64,000 nt of DNA from Climacteris rufus (Eukaryota; Chordata; Aves; Passeriformes; Climacteridae), in contig VZRZ01005967.1 in the NCBI GenBank assembly GCA_013398175.1, forward strand, positions 283,217 through 347,216. Reading direction: 5' to 3'. The notes beneath the pieces were generated by a model that was given only the letters and a program-made list of their open reading frames with translations, was not told the DNA's origin and searched no databases. The translations under genes were made by a program, and so were the position numbers. Below, one piece after another: positions 49,601 to 62,300 of the stretch; the stretch's first letter is position 1, and each line of letters starts with the position of its first letter.

Positions 49601-51934
49601 ACCTGTCAAGTATGTCCTTCCTGTCACCAGAGAGATGGAGTTGTTGATGGTGTCCTTTCTAAATGTTTAAATCTGTGATTCCATGATTTCTGGCTTGGTG
49701 ACAGGTGAGGCCCCTAATGGCCAACCTCTGTGCTGCTGGGGAAGGACCCCACCATTACAGGCAGCAAGGCCAGCACCTCCCTGCTGCTCTCTCTGCCCCT
49801 GTCACTTATCTGCCTGCCATGGCCAGCCATAATTACAGTGCAGGGAACTGGGAAGCAAGGGAAAATGCAAAGGAGTCTTATGGTCCTGTTTTGGATCTGC
49901 TGCACTCTGGGGAAAGGCAGAGAGGGCACTGCAGGGTTTGCATGGCCAGCTCCAGGCTCAGCTCTGGCCGATGGGCAAACAGCCATGCCCGTGCCTGATG
50001 GACACTGTGGTTTCACCCCTCTGGGCAGAGCTGGGTCCCTGCTCATGCAGACAGTGCGAGGGGTGTTCCTGCCTCTGCTCTGAGGACTGTGTGCCTGTTC
50101 TTTAAGCTAAGCCCCCTCATTCTTGGAGAGTGCAGGATTACTCCATGAAAGGCAGAGGGAACAGGCATACCTGCTGTGTCCCTGGGGCTGGCCAGGGTAC
50201 CTCTGATGTCCCTCCCCAGTGCTGGGTGTGCAGTGTCCATCATGTCCTTCTGCCAGGCTCAGCTGGCTGCTGTGCATGTACCTTGTGCTGGGCTGTCACC
50301 CAGAGCTCCTGAGGGCAGGTGTTCAGAGATCCCTGTTTGATGTACAACCAGTGTTTGAGGGGAGAATACATACACTGCACCCTGCAAGGCTCTGAGGGTC
50401 TATTTTATTAGTTGTTTTCCCTCCTACCTTCCATTTTGAACCTTTCTGTGAACTTGAATCCTCCCATTAATTTGCCTGAAGGAAACACGAGTCCGCTATT
50501 CTTGAATTTCATTATTGACTCCTTGTTGCAGCGGGAGTTTGATCTGCTGAAGGCAGGGGCTCCACGTGCCGGGAAGAGGATGCCACACCATGCACAGAAT
50601 CCATCAGGAGTGCTGTGGAAGTGAGGCCAAGCAGTCAATGCTCTCACCATCACGTTTGACTTGGGTCCTTCTTTGTGCCAGGGACACCAAGAAGTTACTG
50701 ATGGTAGCAATTGGTGCAGCGTTGCTTGTTGCTAAAATAGTGTGGTGGGGTTTCTATTGGTTTGTTTTTTTTCTTTTCCTTGGTGAAGTTTTGAAATGGA
50801 GTCCTTTGTCCTTGAAAAGTCCCCACAAAAATAAAATCTCTCTGAGAAGAGAAACTGGTGGATGTGCTTTCTGAATTGCTTACATAAATAACTAGAAAAC
50901 TCATTTTCTTGTCTCTTCAGAGCATCGCAACCCCATATATCTGATGGGGTGCAGTGTTCCAGGCTCACCCCCTGGGCCGTGCAGAGGCCAGTGTGTAATT
51001 ACACCAGCCTCTTTGCAGGAAACTTACAACGGTGAGACCTATTAAAACCTTTTGTGGATATAAGAAAATATTGTACTGGGCTTTCCGTTACTTCTGTCTC
51101 TCTACAATGTTTAGCCTGCTTTTCTGTGTCTTCACCAAAACCCGCTTGATTTTGTCCCTGAAATCTAGACTCATCAGTCCCCATGAATCTTGTGGTGAAG
51201 TTGCTTGCTTTGTGAAAAAGGGGCATTAAAATGTTTTTAAAACTTTGAAAATGAATAGTCAGAAATTAGGAAGTAACTGTTCATAGTGGAAGTTCCCCAG
51301 CACAGCTGCTACTAGGTGATTGCTGTTCAAAGGCTTTGACATTTTTACTGTTGGTTTGAGTGGGGATGAATCTATGCCAGAGTTGGCTCCTTCTGACAAT
51401 CCAACTCATATGACATTATAGGAGACATAACATAAAAGCGAAAAGGGGTGGGGAGTATTTTAAAGCAAGTAGCAGTGAACAATAACTGAAAGCTTTCTGA
51501 AATCCCATAAACCGAACTTTGGTTTTGATGCATCTTCCTGCAGATGCCATTTTAAAAGCTATCATTTTCGCCAAGGAAAGGTGCAAGGCCCCCTCTCTAG
51601 GTGAGTCCAGCATCAGAGGTTTGACAAGAACTTGAAATTAAAAAATAAAAATCATTATTGAAGAGATTTTCTGATTTTTCTATTTAGAAGGTTGGCTGCA
51701 TTAACAAAGTGGTCTGATGGCTCTGGAGCAGTCGGTAGGTACCCATTGACATGTACACCCTTTCCTGCCTGTGAGTCCCCCCAAGGCCAGGGGTTCACCT
51801 TGGCATTTGCTACAATGAGACTTCAGAGGAAGCTTTCTGGTTGCCTCTGCATTCCTGGATAATTCCTGAAAAGGCAACTACCCCAGCAATTGATCACAGA
51901 GCTGCTATCAAGCAAATTCCTGGCTGACACTGCG

Positions 51935-52075
51935 GTGTCGGGTTCCAGGCTGTGTTTCCTCTTTCTGTCCCTGCAGGAAGGTGTCCGGGCTGTGCCTGTG
52001 CGGGCACGCTGCGCTCCGTCTGCGGCCGGCCCCTCCTGGCCGCGGGGAACGGGTGACCGTGCCTGTCGTGTGGTT
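51935..52075. promoter_or_regulatory. CpG micro-island in the intron
   Basis: About fourteen CpGs in ~140 bases (tgcggtgtcggg, gtgcgggcacgctgcgctcc at 51999-52018, tgcggccggccc, ggccgcggggaacgggtgac at 52039-52058), while the flanks have almost none. It includes a GC-box-like core and GGCCGCGG. No conserved reading frame is seen. It is a candidate short regulatory element or a cryptic or alternative promoter; GC-biased gene conversion could also produce it. Confidence 0.35.
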
Positions 52076-55000
52076 TGTTGCTAACACGGAGCTGACAGCA
52101 GTATTGATGGGCAGTGGTTGTGTTGTTCTGGAATAGCTGAGACCGGTGATATTTATGGCTACATTAACCCCACAGCCTGAATGCTCTACATCCTGCATTT
52201 CCACCTGCTTCAGATGTGTTTCCAACAGTGGATTTCCAATGTGTTAGCATGTGTGTGTACATGTGTGCATGTGCACAGATTAATCTCCAAAGTGGTCATT
52301 TCCAGTGAAGTCTTAATCTCCAGTTTCCCTTCGAAGGAGCAGTCTGTCTGGAGAGTAGATTTGAGCCTTTACTCCAGTGGGTCACATGCAGGGCACTCAG
52401 CCAGCGTGGATTTTCCTAGTCCTGCTATGCAGGAGACCTAAATCTTTTTACCTGACTGGGTTTTCCTTCTAAGCAGCGACACATCTGTGATCCTTCCCTG
52501 CTCAAGCCCAGATTTCTCTCTTGAACAGACATTACCCAATTTGTCTGTGTAGTGTATGCTTTTTTATGCCAGAGGCTTTCTCTGGCTTGGACCTTACAGC
52601 TCCTCAAGGACTGAGCTGAGATCAGCAGTTCTGCCTTTATTTATTGTCCTCCCTCCAGCAAAGCACTGTGGATGGTGTTTAATCTACAGCAGTTCCTCCA
52701 CTTGGCTGCCCCTGTTCTTCTCCCATTCCTTACTGATTTTGATCTTGTATTACATGAATTGCAGCATATATTAAAATATCTTGGTACTTTATGCTGGCAA
52801 ACACCGTGTTATGGACTGTGAGCACACTGAAGTTGGATGTTTCCCTGGATGTTTGTAATGGTGAAGTTGCCCTGGAGCATGGTTTTTCCAGTCATGACCA
52901 TCATAGCAGCTGATAGAACTTTAGTGCAGAATTTCATGAAGATGATAATACTACAAAGAGTAGGGTCGTTGTAGAAGATTATTTTTCTCAATTACATGAT
53001 ACAAAGTGAGATTAAAGCTCAGTGAAATCTCTGGCCAGTACAAGAAGAATGTTGATCACAAGGGAGTCAGTGACCAGCTTTTAGGACCAAGCTTCATTTC
53101 TGGAAAATCTGGATAAGCAAAACCAGTTAGTGCTTATGAAAGAAAGCAATTAGATTTTTTTAATATAGATGAAATCAATTTGATTTTTCTAATGCTTACA
53201 AATTCAGCTTTCTAAATGACATTAATCAGCACTGCATAGGCGAATCAGTCGATTTTCCCAGTAACAAGAGCAGCTGTGCCCTGGGCTATGGCCCCAGCCT
53301 CTCCAGTTAAGGGATGTTGTAAGAGATACGATGTGAAGAAAGATAAGAGCAGTGCTGTGCTCTTCTGGGTGAGAGCATTTTTGTCTTTGTTGGGAGCCGA
53401 GATTGCAGAGGTGAGGTACTTTCTTCTCAGAATACTTGTAAATAATATCAGTTTTATTGATAATTATAGTTCCTCTTCTGTTTCCTTACCTTCTGTTATC
53501 TCTTGAGTTATTTACTTGTGTGAAGGTGCAGAGGGCTGATGTGAAAGCCGTGATGCACACAACTCAGTGTCCATATTTTGAACAATTGTTTGGTTCGGAA
53601 AGGAGTACTTTTCTCTCTTTTTCATTGTTCATCTGTCTTGAAGGAATCTTCTGTACTTTTTCACTAAAGCTTTTTTTTTCCCATGGATGTGTTGATACTG
53701 TCTCTTACCTTCAGAAGTTTTGAATTCTGCCCCCTACCATGTGGTTTTCAACATCCTTGTCTTTCGACTGTCACTTGCAAACTCTTAGCAAACCGGATGG
53801 TGTCACCTGGATTTCGACCCTTGCATGTGAAAGGATCCTTGCTGGGTCCCTTGCTGGGCGGTGTCAGTATGCATTAGGACTTCTCCAGGTGGACCAACCA
53901 GGAAAGGAGAGGTAAATAAACATCCCTAGAGAAGTCAAAGCACTTACATTAAAATGTGAATAGTTTCCTCCAGGTGTGAAATGGCCTTTAGAAGTACTGG
54001 CATGGAAGGAAGTGGGATTTGGTTTCACGTTTTGTAGCACTGTCAGCTTGTGCCTTTTTGAAATCTCTCTTAGATCCTGTTTGCATGAAGACAGTTGAAA
54101 TGTTAACAGACAGTTGTTAAACATAGATAACTTTAATAAATGTCTATTTACATCACCAAGGTAAACATATGATCTGAAGAACATGCACTAGAGAAAAACC
54201 TTCATAATGGTAAAAGAGATCTTGGGACTCTGTGCTAATGGTTATTCAGTGGTTCAGTTCATAGTCAGCAGGTGCTGAAGTGCTGAATTTCAGGCTGGGA
54301 GCCACAGTGATGGGCTGGTGCCCTGGGTGATGGAGGTGCTCTGTGCTGCTGAACCGACTGCAGAGGGCTGGAGCTGGCTGCGGGATCTCGGCCCCACCGG
54401 CGGCGCTGGGGTGGTACAAGAAAGGTGCAAGACGTGGTATGCAGAGTGACAGTTCACATTCAGGAAATTCGTAGCAATTAAGTGCTTTCTTTTTAATGAA
54501 AGTTTGCTTTTGCACAGTGAATGGTTTATGGCAGGGTTTAAAAATGTATTGCTTTGGCTATGCCTACACACTTCGAACACTCTAAATACAAATCAGAAAC
54601 CTTTGAAACAAACTCGTAAATATTGTCTGAGCATTCAGAATATATTGCTTTCTGGAGGATGTGTAATAGAGTTATCACCAATCAGTTACAGGAAGATGTT
54701 TACACTATGAAGACATTGTTGCTTAAACCCCTAGTAATACAATTATTCCATTAGTTACCAAATCCTGGAATAACCTCAAGCCCCTGAGATCTGAGGTAGT
54801 TAATGCCAGAGGGAATATGTTGTATTTTAAACAAAGCAAGCTATTTTAAACAAAGATTAGTTACTTGTCCTTTGTCTAATGCTTTGCAGTTGTATATTTG
54901 AAAATAAGATTCACATTTTCTGTCTGCTCAGATAACACAGTGAACTTTTCTTACTGGATTTTTTGAACCGTAGTGTTTCCTAACAAAACACAGATAAGGA

Positions 55001-58000
55001 AAAGTTCTCCCCTCCCCCCAAATCATTTGAAATCCTCAGCTCAGAGATATATCACCCTAAAACAGATCTAGTATGCTGAAGAGCACTCAGCCACTGCTCT
55101 CAGGGCTAGAAAACCAGCACTGGTCACCTCATTGGTGATAGCAAGTCATCAGGACTGTCCATAAAACCAGGGTTACATATACAAACAGATTGCTGGGCTG
55201 GAGGATGTGTGCCCTGCAAAGCTGCCTTCTTGAGATGGGGTGGTCATTTTTTTTCTTTTAACAGATGGGGAAGATGGATAAAGTTACTGGTACAGGGGGA
55301 GTAGGTGGATACTCTGTTGCTGTAGCTGCCAGTGGGTGTTTATCCTTAGCCCTCAGAAATATTCCCCCGTGTTTTGTTTGGAGCAGGGGTCCATAGCTGG
55401 AGAGCCTGTGCAGGTTTTTCTGTTCAAAGCATCAGTACCACTGCACTATCAGTGAGTGTGACATCCACAGACATCCACGTGGGTCTGCCTGTGTAGTTTT
55501 AATGACCCCTAAACAATTTTTGAAGCTGTTTGACTGTGTCTGTACATGCTGCAGAATTGGGCCTTCCAAACTTGCCTCTTTCACTTTGACTGTGCAAGGA
55601 CATGTGATTGGGCCAGATGGAAATAGTAGCCAGGTAATTTCCTCAGTTCCCCTTTGACTTGATCCCTCCATTTCCATGCTGGTCCTTTCTGAAATTTTTT
55701 AAGCCATGTAGCAGCAATGAGGGTATCAGTATGCTAGAGGAGTTGATCAAAAGCTTGGGGCTGAGCTAATTTTAGGCTTGGATTTAATTATACAGTCTTT
55801 ATATTGGGTAATGACGAAATTGTATCCTTCATGGGAGTTCTTCCATTGTTTTGTCCTCTAGCCCAAATTAATTATCTATGTGAAAAGGAGGGGCAAGAGT
55901 AAGACAGGGCTTATTTCATACAAGAGTCATCATCTTAAATATTCTCATTGTAGACTGTAATGCTCTTTTTACCTCGAGCACTGTCTAAGTTTGTATCAAG
56001 CATTGATTCTACTTTGTTGAAATATTTGCATGGTCCATGCTTTTGATTTGTTAAATAGCACAATTGTAGTCACACCCATTCAGGAAAACTGTGCCAGCCA
56101 GCCATAATTTTACTTGATATTAAATTGTACATGATGGCTTTGAAAAGAAGCAACTTGTAGGACTGTGTTCTGTTTCTTTTGAGTCTCTTCCAGAACTAAG
56201 TTTAAGTGTATTTCTGGTTCTACCTGAAATTTTAACTCTGTTGCATTTCTGTTCAAAAGACTTCTGGTGAGGAAAGGGTCCATGTGCTACCAGATAACCT
56301 GAAATTAAAGAGTTAATAATAAAGCTCTGTTTCCCTGTAAACTTACATATCTTTGGGTATCTGGATACATTTTTCTCACTCGGCTCTGACAAGAGATTCA
56401 AAACTTCCCAGTAGCCTAAAAGTTAGCTTTAGTAATTAAAATTTCTGTGTGAATAACTAAACTGATTTATTTTTATTTTACTTTTAAGCTGAAACAATCT
56501 GATAAGCAGAATACAAGCAAGTGCCCAGGTGGAAGATGGCTATTTTCTTGTGTTCTTGCATTCATCTTGGGGATTGAGAAAAAAATTCAAATGCCTCCAA
56601 TGTCAGGTATTAGAACATGTATGTGCAAGATACTGTTCAAGGAGAAAAACCAAATCAAAATGGGAAACTGTTGCATTGCCAGTTAATTTTTCCTTTGATT
56701 CTTTGCTGTAGACTGAGACATAACTGAATTAAGATTTTGGAGATAAATATTTGGCAAGTTTAGCAAAATTAATTTTAAACTTACAGCAGACACATTCTTA
56801 TTATACAAATTTCTCTTTATCCTTATTCCTGTGGTTTGTGCCTGTCTTTTGAACAGAGTGATTTTTGTTTTGGGGTTATTTTTATTTGCAGTTAGTGCAG
56901 CTACTGCAGCTGTGTAATACCAGTTTTGCACAGAGCCAGAATCTGTCCTCAATTAGGAGGTGCTTCACATTCAGTGGTGATGGTTTCCTTTCTACCATCA
57001 CATCCTCTCTACATGCACAGTTGCTGCATTTTCTGTGCAATTGGAAACCTTTTCCATACTCAAGTGCTTGTGGGCAGAGGTTATGTTTTATCCTGGACAT
57101 ATCTGGAGCTGGGGACTTGTGGAACACATGTTTCCTTTAGGTGTAGAGAATTAAACCATGACAGAAGCACAATCCTATAGGAGTTAACAGGTCCTTTCTC
57201 AAAGTGCTTCTTGTCTTAGTCTTGAAATTTAAAGCCTTTTTTAGTGAGAGAAATCTTTCCTTCCTCCTCTGCTGTTGCTCTGGTCACTGCCTTTTATTTT
57301 TTGTTTGCCTACCTTAGTAACTGTAATTACAATATACTCTCCTGTCTTTAACAATGCAATTTTTTCTTCTTTCTGAGAAATATTTCTGCCTCTTGTAATG
57401 AAACACGTGGTAGCTCAATTTTTTTTTTCTAAGATGAGATAGAAATTCTGATTTCAAGGCTCAGAGCATCTGCCTGTACAAGGCATTGGGCACTGTATCA
57501 CCTGATTTTCCACAGCCAGAATTTTGTGTGTGAGCAGTTAAGTACTTCACCAATTTCTGCTTTTGGGATTCCTGGCTACCTGTACTGCTTTGCCTGTTGC
57601 ATTGCAATACTCAGGACATAGTCATAATCCCTGGTTTGAGAGGCAGTAATTATTGAGCAGATGCAGTGATAGTGAGGCTTTTAAGCAGCTTACTGATAGA
57701 ACAGTTTAAAGAATGTTTACCAGCTATAGTAACATTACTTCTGGTTGTGTGTCTTAATTCATTTCAGATTAATCTGTTTTATAGTCAGAAGGAAAATGAA
57801 GTGAGTCAGTAACTTAAGGAGTTATGTAAAATCCGTACAGTGCTAAATAATTGTGCAGTTTTATGTATGCTGCTGAAATTGGAATGTCAATTTGACACAA
57901 ATTCGCCAAAATAGAATGCTGGATGATTTTACCTCTTCCTCAAACAAAAGCCTTGAAACCTTTCTTTATGTACTTGGGCATATATGTTTTTCTGTATGGC

Positions 58001-58864
58001 AGTTCACTAAATGTGTCTGTGTTGGTGTGTCAAGCACGGGGGTGTGTGTCACTGCATGATGGTCAGAGGGGTATGTGAACATGCACACAAACAGCATACC
58101 CCATTCCCAGCCACTCATGCTGAACAAATAACCAGCTGAATCAGATAAGGATATGACAAACCAGAAACATCTAATTGTATGAAAAGCAAACAGACTAGAA
58201 GTGACTAAATATTTTGGCAGAGAGCCCTACTGAGGAACCTAGATTGAGTCTTTGTTACATGACGTGGCAAGAAAGAGAAGGTCTGAATTCTCCCCTCCTC
58301 CAAAATTCTGAAGCCCAAAATATGATTCTCCTTGACTGTTTAGAGCTGTTGAAAAATTGGTAAAAGGCAAGCTTGGGGCATCCCACTGCCAGCTATTAAA
58401 ATTCATCATCTGGAATGCATGGCTAAATCCTTTTGCTTGTTGAACTTTCTGTAGTTTGTGACTGTTAGTTAGTTTTTCCTATTTATTTTAGAAAAGGGCC
58501 AGTGGGAAAAGTCTGGGCTCCCCGCCCTAAACAAAATAAATTGTGATTTCATCATGTTTTTGGCCTTATCTCTGTTGTTCTTTATTTCATTGCAGGCATT
58601 TCGATCTGCCCTGACTGTTGGTTCTGCTCTTTCACTGCATCCAACTCGAGCTTTGCAAACGTAGCTTAGGGCTTATTGCAATGTATATTGTCAGCTGCCC
58701 TGCATCAAGGTTCATCCAGTTTCCTTAGTTGCTTAGTTCCTGTTAAACTTCAGGCTCTGAAGGTTACTTAGACAAAAGTGCCCTTTTTTTTTGCATTTGA
58801 TTTTTTCCCCCTCCCTTTGTGATTAGTGTAAGATGCTAGGAACAGTAAATACAGACAAGTTGAA
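52076..58864. other. Intron segment with no gene recognised
   Basis: Mostly AT-rich intron. It holds a small CpG patch at 54345-54425, a 14-bp tandem motif pair at 54823-54855 and a T-run at about 57419-57430. Open frames are short and anonymous. The T9 at 58784-58792 is discussed with the WD40-like relic. Confidence 0.55.
54823..54855 (+). repeat. Direct repeat of tattttaaacaaag (14 bp, 19-bp period)
   Basis: Two exact copies of tattttaaacaaag begin at 54823 and 54842. Each contains AACAAAG, a SOX/TCF-LEF-like word, and two more CTTTG words follow on the plus strand within 40 bases (tcctttgtct, gctttgcag). It could be a slippage duplication or a small HMG-factor cluster. Confidence 0.6.
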
Positions 58865-59350
58865 TTAAGGGGTATGGTAGTCTTTTGCAGTCACTACAGA
58901 CATTTTGTGTCCATCACCGCACTGCTCATCATAGACAAAGGTTTGTGCCTGATCGTTGAATGCAAGACAAGTTACTTGATAAAGTCGTTTAGGTTTCAGT
59001 GTGTTCAGTATTGTGTTCCACATAATTATGCCCTCTTTTTTGGAGAGCATGCATTTGAAGTCTATATATCTATTCATTTTCTTCACTGTCATTTAGTTTA
59101 AGCTAAAAGGCAAGCTTCAGTACAGTGTGTATAACCTGATGTGTTTTGTAGTATCATCAACAAAGACAGCATGACCACTTTTTCATTTATCTATTTATTA
59201 GTGACAGTTCATGAGAAAAATTCCTTTACCTCAAAGGCCAAATATGTGACTTCATTCTGTGTGCCTTGGGACAACTTTTCGTCTGTAGTAACTGGATACA
59301 CAGACACTATTTTCAGTCCTGAGAGCTGAATTATTTTGGTAAATGAAGCT
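58865..59350 (-). pseudogene. Possible broken WD40-repeat retrocopy (parent gene not identified)
   Basis: On the minus strand two blocks read like WD40 repeats. Block 1 (59350-59209) contains TKIIQLSGLKIVSVYP, then QGTQNEVTYLAF, and ends at an in-frame TGA. Block 2 (59092-58865) contains GIIMWNTILNTLKPKRLYQ, then VTCLAFNDQAQTF, and ends at a TAA. The two V-T-x-L-A-F words are 92 codons apart, about two WD units, with stops and a frame change between. The pattern (strand d ending in a W-like core, then a loop and VTxLAF) is family-typical, but the GH and WD dipeptides are mostly lost. An A9 tract on the minus strand at 58792-58784 could be a remnant tail; no AATAAA precedes it. It may instead be coincidence. 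Confidence 0.3.
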
Positions 59351-62300
59351 TATCATTGTTTTACTCCATTATCTGGTGTGTAGCTTAACCTGAGTTTATA
59401 AAATGAGATGAATGGCACAAACTGTGTTGTGTCTCAGTCTGTAGCTGAGAGTCCTGCCTCCACCGAGCCGGAGCCCTGAGCTGCTCTGAGTGTGGCAGGG
59501 TAGCAAACAGATGTGGAAGGCTCAGGCATCAGCTTTAGGGGTGCTCTGAGAGCATGGAGAATTGGAGTGGGAAGAGGAAGAAGCTGTCTGATTTTAATAC
59601 CTGTCTTGGGATAGAGGAGGTCAGAGAGCATGCAGAGAAAACCTGCTCCTTTGGGAATCCTGGCTCATTGCAAACGGCAGTTTCAGCATGAACCTGCCTC
59701 AAGACCCAACTCTGCCCTCTCCTTGGCTTCTGACAAAACTTGTTAATTGCACACAGCTCCTTCTTACGTGACCTTGACCTCTGCAAAGATCTTTGCAGAA
59801 TGAAAAGAAAGAACCATCATGCTGATTCTTGCCAAAGCTGGATGTTTGCTTGCCTGCAAAAGCATTGAATAACATGTGCCACCTGGAAAAAAATAGACAG
59901 TTTTTTCTCTCTTGTGTGCTTGTGAACACAAATAACATGTATTGCGATAATAATACATCACCCAGAAAGCAGCACTTCAGTGCTTGTCTGTATATGCTAG
60001 AATGTGAATTAAAGTGAAGCAACAAAGATTAGGGGGAGCATCCTGTGGGAGAAAATACAGTGCTATTTGCTTTTTCACAGGAGAGTCAAGATTTACATTT
60101 GAAAACATTTGGTTTATCAGCTTTTGTGTCTTCTTTTTGCCGTTGAAAAAGTAGGTGAAATGGGATAGGTTGGCTGTGGAAAAGCAGAGCTACAGAAACA
60201 GAGCACAGCCAGCATTTGTTTCTGGCTTGTTAAAATAGACCATGCAGATGTCTAGGTAAGAATGCCAAGACTCACTCTCAGCAGTTTAAGATTTTCAAAC
60301 TTTCTTACAAACCCTTATACTGATTTAGTACCTTAAGAAGAAAAATTCACTTTAATGAAGCACTGGTACTGTTTCCTGTATGACATTATACCTTCTGTAA
60401 AAGTCTTTGCAGTCCAAAGGCTTGACCTGTCCTGAACCTGTGGAACCTGGGAGACCTAAAGACAATGGATGCACATGGGAGGTTTGAAGGTGGGAGTGAT
60501 CAGACAAGCATGGAGAAGGAGTATGGGCGTGAGATTTGAGCTGCTCAAAAATACAGCTTTTTTGTGTTTCTTGGGGATTAGGTCATGAAACCACCATTAG
60601 TGCTAATAGGAATTTGTGTGGCTTAATCTTCATAAACAGCATTAACATGCACCCTGCAATACTTAATGTGTTAATGTATATGAAAACTGGCTTTCAGCTA
60701 GCACATTTGAATGAGACAAGATGGGGTTTTGGAGGTCATTATTACTACACATTAAAGTAAAATTTATGTTGCACAACTCAAAACTCTCAAACAGATGGAG
60801 CTGGAATTGCTCCCAGCATCTGGCCAGAACACTAGAGCTTCCTCAGGAAGGGGGAGAAGCGATGTAAGAATTCAAACCATCCCTCCACTCCTTTTAAGTA
60901 AACCCTAACCATACAAAGTGAGGAAGCTGTGGCACAACTAAAGCTTTCTTTGCTCCCCAGCACATCCTATTTTGTTTTTCCTTGGGGGTTTAAAATGAGC
61001 AGGATGGTCTCCAGGGCATTGCTGCCGAGGTGCAGGTTTGCAGGAAAGCCGGTGTGCAGTCTGCTCTTGTGGGAGGGGCACAGAGACCCTCCAGCCTTGC
61101 ACTTGCTGTCTGCTGGCATCTCCTGCCTGCCAGAGGAGCAGTGCTGAAGTGTACAAAGTACAAAGCTTGAGGTCTTTATTATATAGCAGAAAAGCAGCAT
61201 CTTGGGTCGAGTTGAAGGTGAAGAGGTATGAGAGGAGTGTAGTTGCAGCTGACCCCAAAGGAAGATGACTTTGAGGCAAGGCCCTTGCACAGGTGGTCTC
61301 CAGGCTTTTTTCCCTGACTTGAAAGAGGTGCTGAGTACTATGGGATGTGTAAGCTGCTGCTAACTCAGGGAGTTGGCAGTTTCTACCATGCTTGATACCG
61401 AAGGAGTCAGGCTGACTTTTCTTCTGACAAAGGATGGCAAGTCACCTTTCTATGCAAACTCTTGCTTCTTACTGTCTCTCTGTTCAAAAAGAAACACTGG
61501 GAGAATTAGGCCTGTGCCAGTTTTTAACTTAGAGGTGACGTTACCTTAGCCTTTGCCACACATCATCTGAAATCTTGCTGGTTTTGTTTTGATATACATT
61601 TTAATGCCCTTGTATTCCCCTGCTTGTAGACAGGATCCTCATGAGGAAGGGCCACAAACACTACCTATTAAACTAGGAATTTTTGTAGTCTGTAAACTAC
61701 ACCATAAATTTTAACCTGGCCATTTAGATAGAAAAAAGCCCGCTACCCATAATTAGCACTGTGTTCGAAGCCTGCGATGCTTGCATATTGTTTAAGGAAT
61801 TTCAGAGAAATGAATTTCATCTGTGAGGCTTTCTTTGTAAGCAAAGGGTAAACCAAAAGGAATTTCCTGGGATTGTTGCATGTATTAGATCTGAAGAGCA
61901 TTTGGGGTGGTGGTATGTTTAAAATACTGTGAAAAGTGAACCTTAGGCACAGAAATTGAGGTCATTAGGATTTCTTTGTACTGAGAAATGCTTGCATATG
62001 GACCGAAACAAGGAGTTTATCTGGCTACCTGCCACTGCCTCCTACCTCACTCTTCATAGAAAGCATTTTATTCCAAACATAGCAGAATGGGAACTCGCAG
62101 TTTAAAACAGTCTTGTGGTTTAGATGCCTTTACAATCACTATGCAGGCAGGGGAAAAAGTGTTTAAAAGTCTTAGTTTTTGACCAAGATCCTGTTATGTA
62201 ATTCAGGGGCTCCTACATGCAGAAAATGTGAAACTGAGTTTTGAAAAAAATCATCTGCCAAAGACTGTGTGGTAGTTCAGTCAGGAATGGTACTGGTAGT

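Larger units (their letters stand above)
37996..51930. other. Intron segment with no gene recognised
   Basis: Ordinary intron. Low-complexity tracts: an A/C-rich stretch at about 38752-38786, a T-rich tract at 41501-41538 and T/A runs at 45790-45812. A GC-richer interval lies at about 49700-50330. The longest open frame (minus, 43861-44382) has no recognisable domain and is overlapped by open frames on the other strand. A weak LTR-like signal at 43330-43370 is listed separately. Confidence 0.55.
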
